Assembly: GCA_033060915.1 (NCBI GenBank) | Contig: CM065378.1 | Span: forward strand, 39,191,501 to 39,255,500 | Length of the DNA: 64,000 nt | Reading direction: 5' to 3' | Source of the DNA: Euryodendron excelsum | Lineage: Eukaryota > Streptophyta > Magnoliopsida > Ericales > Pentaphylacaceae | In this document: in pieces, positions 36,855 to 49,680 of the stretch | Numbering within the stretch: the stretch's first letter is position 1 | How the letters are laid out: each line of letters opens with the position of its first letter | Position numbers and translations under genes: made by a program | Notes under the pieces: generated by a model | Seen by the model: the letters and a program-made list of their open reading frames with translations, nothing else | Told to the model about the DNA's origin: nothing | Databases searched by the model: none

Positions 36855-38013
36855 AAGTTCTACTTTTTCATTGTAATTGATATCTAAGAAAGGGCATTTT
36901 AGGTATTTCAATGAAAAAAGACAAAGTTGAACAAAATTGCTACTCGAGTTTTTTTGAACTTTATGAAAAAATTTATCAAAAGCTAAGTATCTTAACCTAA
37001 ACACAATATGGAAGAACTAGATGTCCTTACAATGAAGTAGTAGAACTTAGGGTAAACAACTATTTTGGTCCTCTAATTTTTTCTTAGATTTCAATATCAT
37101 TCCTCAATTTTGATTTATTCTACTCTTAAGCTTTGCAACTTTTAAAAAGAAATTAATGTGATCCATTTTTCAAAAAAGATAAGTAAATTAAAGATTAATT
37201 ACACTTTAGTTCTTTAAACTACAACTTATTAACCACTTTGTCCCCGTTGAACTAAAAATAGTTACATTTTCACCATCATAAATTTGAAAATTAAGGATTT
37301 ATTTGGTCAAAATTCTATATTAAAATCTAAAGCAAAGAGAAAAACATAAATTCATTTCTATGAAATGTTATAAACCGTCTCAAAATCAAAATATGAAGAA
37401 AATGATTCATAAAATCTTTCTTTTGTAGACCACCAATTTGCCTTGCCAATATAAAGGAGATTTTTGAAACTACATATTTGTTAACCTGACACAAAAAATC
37501 TTATATGATATCAGATAAAAAAATGCTATAAGTGTTAATTTTTTTTTTTTGTTAATAATGTCAATTAGAACTTAAATTCTAATAGTTCAGGCATAAAAAT
37601 GTAACGATTTTTAGTTTAGTGGGCAAGTAAAACTAAATTATAGTTGAAAGGGTTAAAGTGTAATTAATCTTTGAAGTTTCTAACCTATTTAAAAATATTA
37701 GACCACATTAATTTTCTTTTTAAAGTTGGAGGGCTTAAATAGAGGAAATCAAAATTGAGAGATGACATTGAAATATAAGACAAAGTATGAGGAACAAATT
37801 GATTGTAATTTCTACTATTTCATCGTAAGAACTTATAGTTCTTACGAATTAAATTTTTTTTTTTATGATAAGATAGTTAACTTTTGATAAGGTTTTTCAT
37901 CAAGTTAAAAAAAACACCAGTAGCAACTTTGTTCAACTTTGTCTTTTGTCATTGAAATATCTAAAATGCCCTTTCTTATTAAAATATCAATTCTAATGAA
38001 ATAGTAGAACTTA
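36855..38013. mobile_element. Foldback element with long inverted arms
   Basis: Left words AAAGGGCATTTTAGGTATTT, GACAAAGTTGAACAAA and AATTAATGTGATCCAT recur as complements near the right end in mirrored order. Arms are about 400-450 bp each and noticeably diverged. No transposase. It could be a MULE-like element with long termini, or an inverted duplication of one repeat. Confidence 0.7.
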
Positions 38014-39283
38014 GAGTAAACAATCTTTTGTCCCTTCAACTTTGAGATTAATTTCAACCATCTCCAAAAATTTAATGAAGGTGTATATAGTGATGCAAAT
38101 CATCATTGCCACTCTCACAATCTATTATTAGTTGTAATAGAATAGGAATATTCATCATGACATATCTCATATATGGTATGTTTCATAAGATATTTTTCCT
38201 GTTATATCAACATTTCAACATTGCAAAACCAAATTTGAGCTATCAAATTTTGTTATAACATTCTTTCAACCCTATTTCTTAGCCGCGGAGTTAATTTTAG
38301 ATGGAATTTGAGGTTAAAAAAAATGCAAAAGAGAAATTGTAGAAAATATAGAACTTATATGAAATTAAACTATAAAAAAATGCTGAACTATCATTTGGTC
38401 TCTCAATCGTTGGCTCAATTTCAATGCCATTCTTCAACCTTAAATTTTTTATTTGAGCTCTCCAACTTTTAAAACTATACAGTTACATTGTACTCTTCCT
38501 GTTTAAGTTAATTTTAAGGTTTAAACTAAGAAAAATATATTTGAAAAGAGAGGAACAAAAATGGAGAGCAGACTCCGTTGAAATTTTCCAGTAATATTTT
38601 ACCTCAGTTTAAGATGTAACATATATAAGTTGATAAATAATGAATGAAGTTGGATTTCTCACTTCATTTACTGAGTCAAACTATATTGACTGAATTTTGA
38701 AAGTTCACAATCTTAATAGAAAGAGTTAATTACATTTTACACCTTTTTGTTTTACACTAAATATTATTTAAGGACATTCTTTAACAATTACGTTATTACA
38801 TATCTAATTTATTGTATTGTCAATTTTTTACTAACTTTTACTTAGAAAAAGAAAAAAAAATTCTTATCTGACAAGCATATGACATTTTTTAAAAGGCAAG
38901 GATATGAAATTCATCATTTTCTCATTCAAAAGTAGGACCGACAGATATTTCTCCTAGATTTGAAGAGTGCTAATGAAGGCTCTTTCTTTCTTTCTTCTTC
39001 TTCTTTTACCCTAAACTCTTAGATTCTAAGGGTGTTAGTGAAAGCCTTCTTCTTCATTTTCAAGCTATTGCGTAATAAGGACTTTGTGAGAAAATACTCT
39101 AGTGTTCTCACTATGCGAGAATTTCACAAGAGAAAGGATGCCTATATTAAGTGGACTCCTCGGAATCAGATCAGGTACATCCAATGGGGCTCCGATTTGG
39201 CTCTATATTCAAAAGTCCAACAAAATTATTCAAAAAATTCAATGAACTTCTCATTTTGTATATATGTATATATATATGCTAAA
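38014..39283. other. Intergenic DNA with decayed repeat
   Basis: No gene. The stretch 38390-38480 resembles the foldback arms (CTCTCAATCG...TTTCAATGCCATTC). The end may be a decayed Copia LTR leading to the primer site at 39284. Confidence 0.4.
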
Positions 39284-39295
39284 TGGTATCAGAGC
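39284..39295 (+). other. Copia-type primer binding site relic
   Basis: TGGTATCAGAGC is the classic sequence complementary to initiator tRNA-Met used by plant Copia elements. It stands alone: no gag or pol follows. Confidence 0.6.
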
Positions 39296-40005
39296 AAGTC
39301 GATTGGGCCTTGGCCTAAACTAAAGTTGCATTGATTGCTTCCATCTGCCGGAGGACAACTTAAGACCTCTTGTTCTTTAATATTCTCAAGTTTCCTAATA
39401 TCCTAGTTTGTTTTAATTTTTTTCTTCGGTTAATTATAACACCACCGCTTAAATTATGACTCAGTATTACTAAGTCGCGTTAAACTTTTAAAACTTAATA
39501 TATTGATCCCTTGACTCAGTATCAATTTGTATCAACTAATACTTTATTAGTAATATATTAAGTAATCTGTTAAGAAAATAAATGAAAAATTATCATGTGA
39601 CTTGCACATGTTTATAAAAATGTGATTTTATATCCAAGTTGATTTTCTATTTTCATAATAATTATCTAATGACTAAAATATCCTTAAGTTGCCTTTATAT
39701 TTATATACCATTTCAAAGGGCATTTCAGACACTAGATAATTATTATAATAAATGAAGATCAATTTAGGTATAAAACTATACATTTTAAATATGTGCAACT
39801 CACATAATAATTTTTATCAATTTTCTTAATGAATTGTTAATAGAAGGTGCCGATTCATACAAATTGGTAGTTTATGAAGTTAATATGTAACGTTTTAGAG
39901 TTTTGGGGGGTTTAGCGATACTGAGTTATAATTTAGGAATGTTATTTTAATTAATCCTTTTTTTCTTTAAACATAAAAAAACAAACAAAGAAATTTCATT
40001 CCCTC
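39296..40005. other. Intergenic DNA, no gene seen
   Basis: AT-rich, many stops in all frames. Nothing recognised. Confidence 0.5.
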
Positions 40006-40941
40006 TTCCATCATGAACTTTCCTATTGTTTTATTCATCTTCTATATTACCATAACTCTACTCATCCTTTTTGCTCATGATTTGCACAAATCTTGAATTA
40101 ACTTGAAGAAGATTAAGACTAGCGAATCGCATGTATAAACTATGATTGAAAGCCCAAGCTTCTTCAGCCCCTCGAGAACTCATCTTAGCCAAAGAAGGCA
40201 TTGGCCCACGGAGGCATTTTTTCTGGCCTTTTTAAATTTAGAGTAATTGGTAACCTTATATGAGTTTGTGTGATTAGTCAGTCAGAATATAACATACATT
40301 AGTAAAAAGCGAAGTCATAATGATTTTGTCAAATCTCTAGGGGTTGAGGGGAAGCACTGCCCTTAAGAAGGAAATTGCTGAGACCTACTTATAATGCTGA
40401 GGCATGATTAATCATATAGTGTTCCCGTTAATTTGATAGGTTATTCGGATGTATACATGTATACACATGTATTTTTTAACATCCGATTATTTTGTTATTG
40501 TTTTGTTTTGTTCATCCTTTCATAATGAACTTCCTTATTGTTTTGTTCATCTCTGGTATTGCCGGTACTCTATTCCTCCTTTTTGCTTGTGAATTGTAAA
40601 AAATTTGAACCCATTCGAAGAAGACGAAAACTAGAGAATGAATTATCTGATGCTATGATTGAGAGCCCAAGCTTTTTTAGCTCCACAAGAACCCATCTTA
40701 GCCCTAAATAGGCATTGGCCCATGGAGGCATTTTTTTGGCCCGCAATTGTCTTTTTAAATTTAGAGTAATCGGTAACCTTGTATGAGTTTAAGAAAATGA
40801 TAGACGGCATAACATACGTGAGAGAGTCCATAAGGATTTTGTCAAATCCCTATGAGATTGAGGGGAGAGTAAGACAATACACGTGTGAGCCCTATGGTAT
40901 TCCCATTAATTTGAGAAGTCATTCGGGTACTATGTATATAT
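40006..40941. repeat. Direct duplication of about 0.45 kb
   Basis: 40006-40460 and 40517-40941 share ordered words such as AGCCCAAGCTT, GGCATTGGCCCA, GGAGGCATTTTTT, AGAGTAAT-GGTAACCTT, GATTTTGTCAAAT and CCATTAATTTGA. The copies are diverged by substitutions and small gaps. Family unknown. Confidence 0.7.
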
Positions 40942-42653
40942 TAGCATATTATTATGGCCCTTATGGATAATTTGTTGTAATTAAATTCGGACCGATAGTT
41001 CTAATTAGTGGTGAAAGACATTGTTAGCAAGTGCTGCTATTTCAATAAAAAAAAAAAGAAAAGAAAAAAAAGAAAGTGCTGCTACTAGTTTTTTTTATTT
41101 TAATTTTTTTTACTAACAACATGATACTAATCTCATAAGCCACTCTCCCAATTAGATACCAATCATACAATGTAACCATATATATACTACTATAAAGCAA
41201 ACCTATTTGGTGAAGCTTTCACTTTGATGAGGTTTTTTTTTTTTTTTGAAAAAAAATGACCCACATGTAGAAGTTTGCGTACTTTACATTCAACACATGC
41301 AAGGGTAATTATGTAAGATTTGCTATCAAACTGCTTCTTCAGATTCTGTAACTGTTCACTACTAAATTAGTAATAGAGCTAATTGGGTGTAATATAGTAC
41401 ATATATATCATGCGTGCCACCCTTCAAATATATATATATATATATACGAAATAGCTTTTTCCAAGAGTCTACTACATGTCTAAGTGTTCTTTTCACAGTT
41501 CAATACACTCTAGCTTCACAAAATTTTTAAAAAATACAGCAGGGCCCGTTCAAAGGTTTACCCGATTAGGGTTCTGTATCAGCTTAGGTATCTAATAACT
41601 TTATAAACTACTGTATGTAGCATTTTTAGATAGTTACTAATATGAAAAAAAATCAAGTTCAACTGAAAACATGACCCAACATAGCTCCAAGGTTCAAATA
41701 AAAAAAAAAAAAAAACATAGCTCCAGATTCGAGAACCTTTGCGCTGCCCACACTGGAAAATTAAAACTCCTGACTCGCCTTCTGTTTTCCAAGTTTTCAA
41801 CTATAATTATTAATGGGAAATGGGAATGACAAGAAAGGTAATGTTTATCTATTATTGCACGTTTGACACGTGGTAGATTAAACTCTATGCCGACCCTAAT
41901 GAAAAGAAAAGTAAAAAACAAAAAAAAGGTGATTCAAAGGCCATTAAGACGATGTTTGCGGAATCACATTTTGGAAAACGTAACAAAAAAAATAATAATA
42001 AAAGAAAAAGAAGAAGAAAAAAAACTCTATGCTGATCTTAAGAATTGTGGACTGTTCACATAAAATTATTGTATTGTGTCATTATTAATCCAATCCGGCT
42101 TAATTCGGCAGTAAAAAACCGGTCTAATGAACTTGGTTCGATTGCAATTGGTTCATGAATGTCAGTCAAAAGACCAAGAATATAGGGAGACTTACCATAA
42201 TATTGCACGAGGTTCACATCCATAATTAATATTACAGCAATTAAAACTATCCGTAGCTGGAGCTTTTTGCCAAAATAACATTCTTTTTAAAAGTAATTTC
42301 TTATTTAATGCTTTTTTAAAAATATTTTTCAAACTAGAATTCTAACATCATCCTCAAAAAAAATATTTTGTTAGAAAATCATTATAGTTTGCTAAAATTG
42401 ATTTTTTCCCCATATATGGGTGCCTATTACTCAAAAATATTACAATAAAATCCAACTCAATCTAAAAAAAAATGAGCAAAATGCATTTTTGATAACTAAG
42501 AAACCTACGGAAAAGCTCTATAAAAAAAGCTAATTTTTTTTCTTCCTTCTACTTTTCAACAATTAAACAGGATATTAATTTCAAATTTATCTCTGCAAAA
42601 GACTCACAAAAGATTAGTATAGTGAACACGTGGGTATAAATAAAGATGATTAT
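40942..42653. other. Intergenic DNA
   Basis: No gene. 42127-42280 resembles the TPD1-like gene's upstream region at 53726-53860 (shared GTTCATGAATGT, AGTCAAAAGACCAAGAA and a TAGCTG motif). 42290-42380 resembles the complement of 53540-53640. Confidence 0.5.
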
Positions 42654-43260
42654 TGTGGGGGAATAACCCCCGGCCCAACCTAATGGGTGAGGTCCAATCT
42701 GCGCAAATTAAAGTTGGGGCTGCTTTGCTAGCTCAGATCAGAATTAGAGGGAAGGCTGACTTTGATTGCCTACCTCCTTCGCAACATAGCCCAAATTGCG
42801 AAAAGCAGAGCCTAAACCGCTAGCGGTCGTTGCGCATTAAATGCAGAGTTGACTCGCATTAAATGCGCAAGCGGGCTGCCCACGCGACATCGACGTGCAC
42901 GTCCGATCAGTCGGAATCCTCCATGACAGTGCGCCAGACCTTGTAAATAATCAGGCGGCGTCAATGATGATGCCTACCCAGCAGGCCATGAGAGCCTACT
43001 GGTAGGCCAAAGTAGAACACACTCCCTCAAAGGTTCTATAAATACCCAAGGCATCGAGAGCCAGGTATGGACAGTTAACTCCAAGTATTCACAACTTTCA
43101 TTCATCTTTATCGATTAAGCTTGCTAACTTAATCTTCAGAGTGTGATCGGCCTATTACGGGTCGACCCATTCTAACCTCCTTGTCTTGCAGGAGATATTT
43201 GGACTCATCCATTTGGGGCTTGAGAGTTCGGCCCAGCCTTCCCGAAAAATCCCACTTACA
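42654..43260 (+). repeat. 5' LTR of Tat element
   Basis: 607 bp from TGTGGGGGAATAAC to CCCACTTACA. A TATAAATA box at 43037-43044 suggests transcription start near 43068. Confidence 0.95.
43037..43044 (+). promoter_or_regulatory. TATA box in 5' LTR
   Basis: TATAAATA, with the same box at 52659-52666 in the 3' LTR. Confidence 0.7.
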
Positions 43261-43262
43261 AT

Positions 43263-43280
43263 TGGCGCCGTCTGTGAAAA
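43263..43280 (+). other. Primer binding site of Tat element
   Basis: TGGCGCCGTCTGTGAAAA starts two bases after the LTR, the usual spacing. The matching tRNA was not identified. Confidence 0.6.
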
Positions 43281-43294
43281 GGCTAAGAAAAACC

Positions 43295-46200
43295 ATGAGT
43301 CTAAACAACCGGAGACGTAGGGGGGAGAACCATCATGGGCAAGGCTTCGGAGCCTTTTCCAGTAAAGACCCGACCAACTCGGCGCACTGCCAATCTACAC
43401 CAGTAGATCGGCAAAGAAGGAGAACACTAAAGTCGGAGATACGAACGCCCGCTGAAAGCCACCAGGAAGCACCAGATGAAATGCAGAGGGATACGGGCTA
43501 TGTCAGGGACAGAAACTTCCTCAGGAACCATCCTCGGAACCTGGCCCCATCACCCTCCAGTGGACGGATCCCGAGTGAGGATACGCTCTGTGTAGCGGAG
43601 AGGGAAATTCGGCGGCGTGGAGAAGAGATAGCCTACCTCACCTCCCAGGTTCGGGCCATGAGGGAGGCGTTCTCTGGAAGAAATGGGCGTGGGAGAGAAG
43701 GGTCCCCAGATCGGGAGCAGGTTGCTGGCGCTGGGGACGATCTAGCGTCGTCGGTAAGAGGAAGTTACACCCCTAGTACTGGGCGTTGTGTTAACAGGCG
43801 CACAGGTCGGCGGAAGGGAAGGAGCGAAACCCTGCCAAATAACAGTCCAGCTGACGGAGATCGGCGGAGAGAGGACTGGGAGAAGTGGTATAACGAAAAG
43901 CAGGAGGATAGAAGGCAGCAAACTAAGGAGCGCACAGTCCATGACCTGATGAAAAAGGCCCTTGATTAGATTGCATCCACGCTATTTACTGAGGAGATTG
44001 AATCCCACCCAATTCTTTGAAAATTCACCCCACTAAAGTTCACCCTCTATGACGGGAAGTCCGACCCGATTAACCATGTTCGGCATTACAAACAGCTTAC
44101 GGTAGTGTGGTGCAGTGACCAAATGCTGATGTGTCGAATCTTCCCCTCCAGCCTGGGAAGTGTGGCTTTACGGTGGTTTGATAAATTGCCACTTAAGTCA
44201 GTTTCTAGCTGGAGGCAACTAGCCGAGCTTTTTATAGCTTGTTTCATAGCAAACAGCTTACAGCCAAAGGAGGTTGATTTCTTGCTGACATTACGAAAAG
44301 AGGAAGGGGAAGGATTGCGAGCATACGCCCGACGCTACTGGGAAGCTTATAACGAAATTGATGAGTGCAGCGAGCAATTAGCTGTAACTCAGTTCAAGAT
44401 CGGCCTTCCCAGGGAGCATCGCTTGCGACAGTCCTTAATGAAGAAACCAGCTCTCACGATACAGGAGCTAATGCTCAGGATCGAGCACTATGCACGGTTG
44501 GACGAAGGCATACCCCAAGTAGCATCGACCAAGGTCGGCGCTGCAGTCGAAAAGACAAATAAGAAGGATGCCAAGAAGCCCCGGTCAGAAGACATCGGTC
44601 GAGGAAAAAGGGTAACTGAGGGGGTCTATATAGTCTTTAAGGACCCCATCTATAAAATATTGCCCCAGATCCGTGATAAGCCCTTCTTCAAGTGGCCACC
44701 AAAGTTGGGAGGAGACCCAGCGACTCGAGACCAGAAGAGGTTCTGTTCATACCACCGCGAAAAGGGACATAAGACGGAGCAGTGTCGGCATCTGAAAACT
44801 CACTTGGAAGACTTGGCCAAAGCAGGCCACCTCGATCAATTCATTGATCGGGAGAAGACAATGAATGACGCCGAGCAACCGCGGGTAGAAGAGGCAGCCC
44901 GGAAGGAAACAGAATCAAGGCCGGTTCGGGTAATCAATGTGTTGCACGGTTTGGCTGAGTCAGGAACCGTCGACCCACATAGGTGCCGAGCCGAGATACA
45001 GAAAGCGGCACACCTAAGGGAAGTGATGCAGGTACAATAACCCAACAAGAAAGGAAAAGTCGGCAGTGGCCATGTACCAATTTCTTTCACCGATGAGGAT
45101 CTCGTGGGAGTGCAGATCCCTCATAATGATGCCTTGATGGTTACGTTAAGAATGGCGGACTGCAACGTCAAAAGATTGCTCATTGACCAGGGGAGTTCAT
45201 CCAAAGTTATGTACTACAGCCTCTTCAAGCAATTAGGACTGAACGAGTCCGACGTCCAACAGTCACTTAACCCATTGGTCGGATTTAGCTCGGACCTAGT
45301 TTGGCCGATGGGAAATGTGACGATTCTTGTAACAGCCGGCGAAATCACATTGCAAACCGAATTCATAGTAATTAACGTACCCTCCCCCTACAATGCCATC
45401 ATGGGACGAACCTGGTTGCACCTCATGAGGGCCGTTCCGTCGTCATACCATCAATTGCTTCAGTTTCCGACCCCAGTAGGTGTTGGAGAAATCAGGGGAG
45501 ACCAAGTGGCTGCCAAACAATGTTTCCTGACAGCATGTGTGACAAAGACAAAACCTGAGAAAGTGCAGATGATGGAGCTGCATGAAGATACCCCCACTAT
45601 TGATGATGTGGGATAGACACCCGAGAACAAAGCTGTGGAGGACCTGAAGAAGATATACATTGATCGGCGAGGAGACAAATACTTCGTCATCGGCACCTCT
45701 CTGTCCAAACTAGGGGAAAAATCCCTCATCGAGTTGTTGACGAACTTCCTGGAAGTGTTCGCCTGGACCCCTTATGACATGCCTGGGATCGGCGCTGACG
45801 TTGCTTGTCATCGCCTGAATGTTAACCCAAATTGCCGACCTGTTGTCCAAAAGGGGAGAAGGGCAGCTACCCAGCATGTGGACGCTGTCTTGGAGGAAAC
45901 GGAGAAGCTTTTGGAAGCTGGGGCCATTCGGGAGATCAACTACCCAAGCTGGTTATCAAATACCGTGGTTGTAAAAAAGAAGGACGGTAAGTGGAGGGTC
46001 TGTGTGGACTTCACTGATCTCAACAGGGCATGCCCCAAAGATCCATTCCCCTTGCCCAAAATTGACCAGCTTGTGGATGCAATCGCCGGCTTCGAAAGGA
46101 TGAGTTTCTTGGATGCTTACCGAGGATACCACCAGATCCCACTCCACCCCAACGACCAAGAAAAGACGGCCTTCATCACTCCAAGGGGTATTTACTGCTA

Positions 46201-48907
46201 TAGGGTTATGCCCTTTGGCTTGAAGAACGCCGGAGCTACGTATCAGCGATTGGTCACAAAGATGTTCAAGACGCAGCTCGGCAGAACTGTCGAGGTCTAC
46301 ATCGATGACATGGTGGTAAAAAGCAAACTGAGCAACACACAGTTGGCGGACCTAAAGGAGGTATTCTGCATCCTGAAGGACTACAAAATGAGGCTGAACA
46401 CTTCGAAATATGTCTTTGGGGTCGGCTCGGGCAAGTTTCTGGGGTTCCTGGTCACACATTGGGGCATTGAAGTGGACCCATGGCAGATTAGTGCGATTCA
46501 GAGCATTCAAGCTCCAAGGAATGCCAAAGAGGTTCAGAGACTGATAGGAATGGCTGCCGTACTTAACAGATTCATCAGCCGTTCATCGGATAGGTGCCGA
46601 CCCTTCTTCCAGCTCCTAAAGAAACAAGAACGGTTCGAGTGGACCTCAGAGTGTGATTTTGCCCTTGCCGATCTAAAAAACTACCTAACCAAACCACCCC
46701 TGCTCTCCACCCCTGTCCAGCACAAGGAACTCTTCCTCTATCTTGCAGTGTCAGACCATGCAGTCAACGCCATCCTACTCAGGCAAGAAAACCGGCAACA
46801 ATTCCCGATCTATTACGTCAACAAAACCCTTCTCGGAGTCGAGAGTAGGTACCTACCCCTCGAAAAGCTGGCACTCGCACTGATAGTAGCATCCCGCAAG
46901 TTGGTGCATTACTTCAGAACTCACATCATCAACGTCCTCACTAACCACCAACTCAAACCTCTTCTAAGGAAGGCTGACTTCTCTGGAAGAATTGCAAAAT
47001 GGGCCGTGGAATTAGAGGAGTTTGACATCAAGTTCCAACCTAGATCGGCAGTGAAAGGGCAGGTTCTTGTAGACTTTGTTGCCGAGTTCTCTGTCGAGAT
47101 ACCACCAGAAGTAGAACAGACTCCAGCAACTGGCCAACTGCAACACGAATTCCCCCTGGACCTTTGGGAACAAACTGATCATTGGCAACTCTACGTGGAC
47201 GGAACTTTCAATGACCGGGGGGCAGGATCAGGCATCGTACTCATTACACCAGACGGTTTAACCATCGAATAAGCCATCAAGCTCGAGTTCATTGCCTCCA
47301 ATAATGAGTCAGAATACGAGGCCTTGCTCGCCGGAATACGTCGAGCCATTGAACTTCGAATTCTTGAAATCGTCATCTATTTGGACTCCTTACTTGTTGT
47401 AAACCAAATTACAGGAGAATACGCAGCAAAAAACGACACAATGACGGAGTACCTAGCAAAAGCTAAGGAACTACTCGGCCAATTTAAAAGCTACAAGCTT
47501 CGACAGATCAGCCGAGACAACAACTCACATGCGGATGCCTTGGCAACGTTGGCCACAGCTCTGAAATCTGGTTTGAAAAGGACGATCAATGTAGAAACTC
47601 TTGCCAAGCCCAGCATCTTTCGGGAGGAGGAGGAAGCTCTAACAGCAGAAAAGTTGGGACCATCATGGATGGACCCAATCATCTCTTACCTTAATGCAGA
47701 CAAACTACGAGACGATAAGGCTGAAGCTCGGCGAATCAAACATGCATCTCTCAGGTATTGGCTGTCACCAAGTAAGGAGCTTTACAGACGTTCCTTTATA
47801 GGTCTATATTTACACTGCGTCCATCCAGACCAAGTACAGGGCGTCTTGTTCGAAATCCACGAAGGGATATGTGAAAGTCATGTCGGCGGAAGATCGATAG
47901 CACACCGTGCCATCTCGCAGGGATACTGGTGGCCTTACATGCAGAAAGATGTAGCCCAGTACGTCTTGAAGTGTGATAAGTGTCAGAGGTTTTCCCCCAT
48001 CATCCACCAGCCAGCTGAAGATCTTGCCACCATCACCAGTCCGTGGCCTTTCGCTCAGTGGGGACTGGACATTGTCGGACCTCTGCCTCGAGCTCCGGGC
48101 AACAAAAGGTTTCTCATCGTAGCAACTGACTACTTTACCAAATGGGTGGAAGCGGAACCTTTATCAAACATCAGGGAAATTGATGCCAAAAGGTTCGTAT
48201 GGAAAAGCATTGTCACAAGATTCGGGTTGCCCCATGCCATTGTTTCAGATAACGGCACCCAGTTCGATGACAATATCTTTAGATCATTTTGCGAAGGATT
48301 GGGGATCAGAAACTATTACTCAATGCCGGCCTACCCCCAATGCAACGGGCAAGCCGATATTTCAAATAAAACCATGCTTAACGGGGTCAAGAAACGACTA
48401 GAAAAAGCCAAAGGGAAGTGGACGGATGAGTTACCCAATGTTTTGTGGTCTTACAGAACAACCCCAAGGAGGTCTACTGGAGAAACCCTGTTCTCCTTGG
48501 CATACGGGGTGGAAGCAGTCATCCCCTTAGAGGTCAGACTACCAACTATCAGATCGGCAACTTTTAACACGGGTCTCAACGACCAGACGGTTGCAAGAGA
48601 CTTGGATCTCGTCGAGAAAAAAAGGGAAACCGCCTTGATTAGGCTCACGGAGTATCAGCGACAGCTAAAACGCTCTTACAATAAACGGGTCCGCCCGAAA
48701 AGCTTTGCTCTAGGAGATCTAGTTTTACGAAAAGTGTTGGGGGCAACTAAGAAGGCGGCAGATGGAAAGCTCGGCCCTAACTGGGAAGGCCCCTACAGAG
48801 TGACATCCCAGGTTGGCATAGGCGCATACAGATTAGAGACTGTTGAAGAAGGGAGACAATTGCCGCGACCCTGGAATGCAAGCAACTTGAGGAAATTCTA
48901 CCACTAA
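43295..48907 (+). pseudogene. Tat gag-pro-pol polyprotein with five in-frame stops
   Basis: All parts lie in one frame with no frameshift. Stops are at 43967 (TAG), 44018 (TGA), 45038 (TAA), 45614 (TAG) and 47270 (TAA). Gag core about 44040-44500 (RWFDKLPLKSVSSW), a C/H knuckle CSYHREKGHKTEQC near 44742. Protease motif DQGSS at 45185. Reverse transcriptase 45.9-46.45 kb with YIDDMVV at 46298. First RNase H 46.65-47.0 kb, second RNase H from LYVDG at 47186. Integrase zinc finger about 47.86-47.99 kb, core Asp at 48068 and 48248. The third catalytic position, 36 codons on at 48356, is Asp, not Glu. It cannot be translated whole without readthrough. Confidence 0.92.
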
Positions 48908-49022
48908 TACGAAGTTCCATGTGATGTAACAGTCCATGAAATGTGTAAAGCTCTGCTGAAGAATAAATGAAAACGAAGCCATTCAAACAAATCTACTCTG
49001 AGCACTCTGTGAAACCCACAAA

Positions 49023-49480
49023 AACCAAGTGTAAAAACTTGGTCCTGTCCAAGTTGGGCAGGTTGGTCAAAGAAGGCCAAAACAAGAACCAAGTGTAAAA
49101 ACTTGGTCCTGTCCAAGTTGGGCAGGTCGGCCAAAGAAGGCCAAAGCAAAAACCAAGTGTAAAAACTTGGTCCTGTCCAAGTTGGACAGGTCAGCCAAAG
49201 AAGGCCAAAACAAAAACCAAGTGTAAAAACTTGGTCCTGTCCAAGTTGGGCAGGTCGGCCAAAGAAGGCCAAAGCAAAAACCAAGTCTAAAAACTTGGTC
49301 CTGTCCAAGTTGGGCAGGTCGGCCAAAGAAGGCCAAAGCAAAAACTAAGTGTAAAAACTTGGTTCTGTCCAAGTTGGGCAGGTCGGCCAAAGAAGGCCAA
49401 AAGAAAAACCAAGTGTAAAAACTTAGTCCTGTCCAAGTTGGGCAGGTCGGCCGAAGAAAGTCAAAACAGAAACCAAGTGT
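49023..49480 (+). repeat. 64 bp tandem array, seven copies plus part
   Basis: Units start at 49023, 49087, 49151, 49215, 49279, 49343 and 49407, with a partial one at 49471. Each holds the hairpin words ACCAAGT and ACTTGGT and the inverted GGCC-AAAGAA-GGCC. Because 64 is not a multiple of 3, all three frames cycle through it, which explains the long minus-strand ORFs. Confidence 0.95.
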
Positions 49481-49485
49481 AAACG

Positions 49486-49608
49486 ACAAAATCAGATAAG
49501 GTAGATTCAGTCCACAACAAAATCAGATAAGGCAGATTCAGTCCACAACAAAATCAGATAAGGCAGATTCAATCCACAACAAAATCAAATAAGACAGATT
49601 CAGTAATA
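49486..49608 (+). repeat. 31 bp tandem array, four copies
   Basis: Units of ACAAAATCAGATAAGG... start at 49486, 49517, 49548 and 49579, directly after the 64 bp array. Confidence 0.92.
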
Positions 49609-49680
49609 AACGACAAAACGAGTTTTTCTCATTAAAAGGCATTGATGGTTACAAAAAATCAAAGAAAAGAGAAAGAACAG

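Noticed and set aside
43742..48648. Several 60-90 residue minus-strand ORFs under gag-pol
   Set aside because: Shadows of the Tat polyprotein frame, without domain content.
48904..49489. Two long overlapping minus-strand ORFs with repeated FYTWFLFWPSLADLP-like peptides
   Set aside because: They are the 64 bp array read in cycling frames. 64 is not a multiple of 3, so the peptide repeats only every three units. No sign of selection.
49023..49608. CRISPR-like array
   Set aside because: Units are contiguous without unique spacers and lie in a plant retrotransposon.
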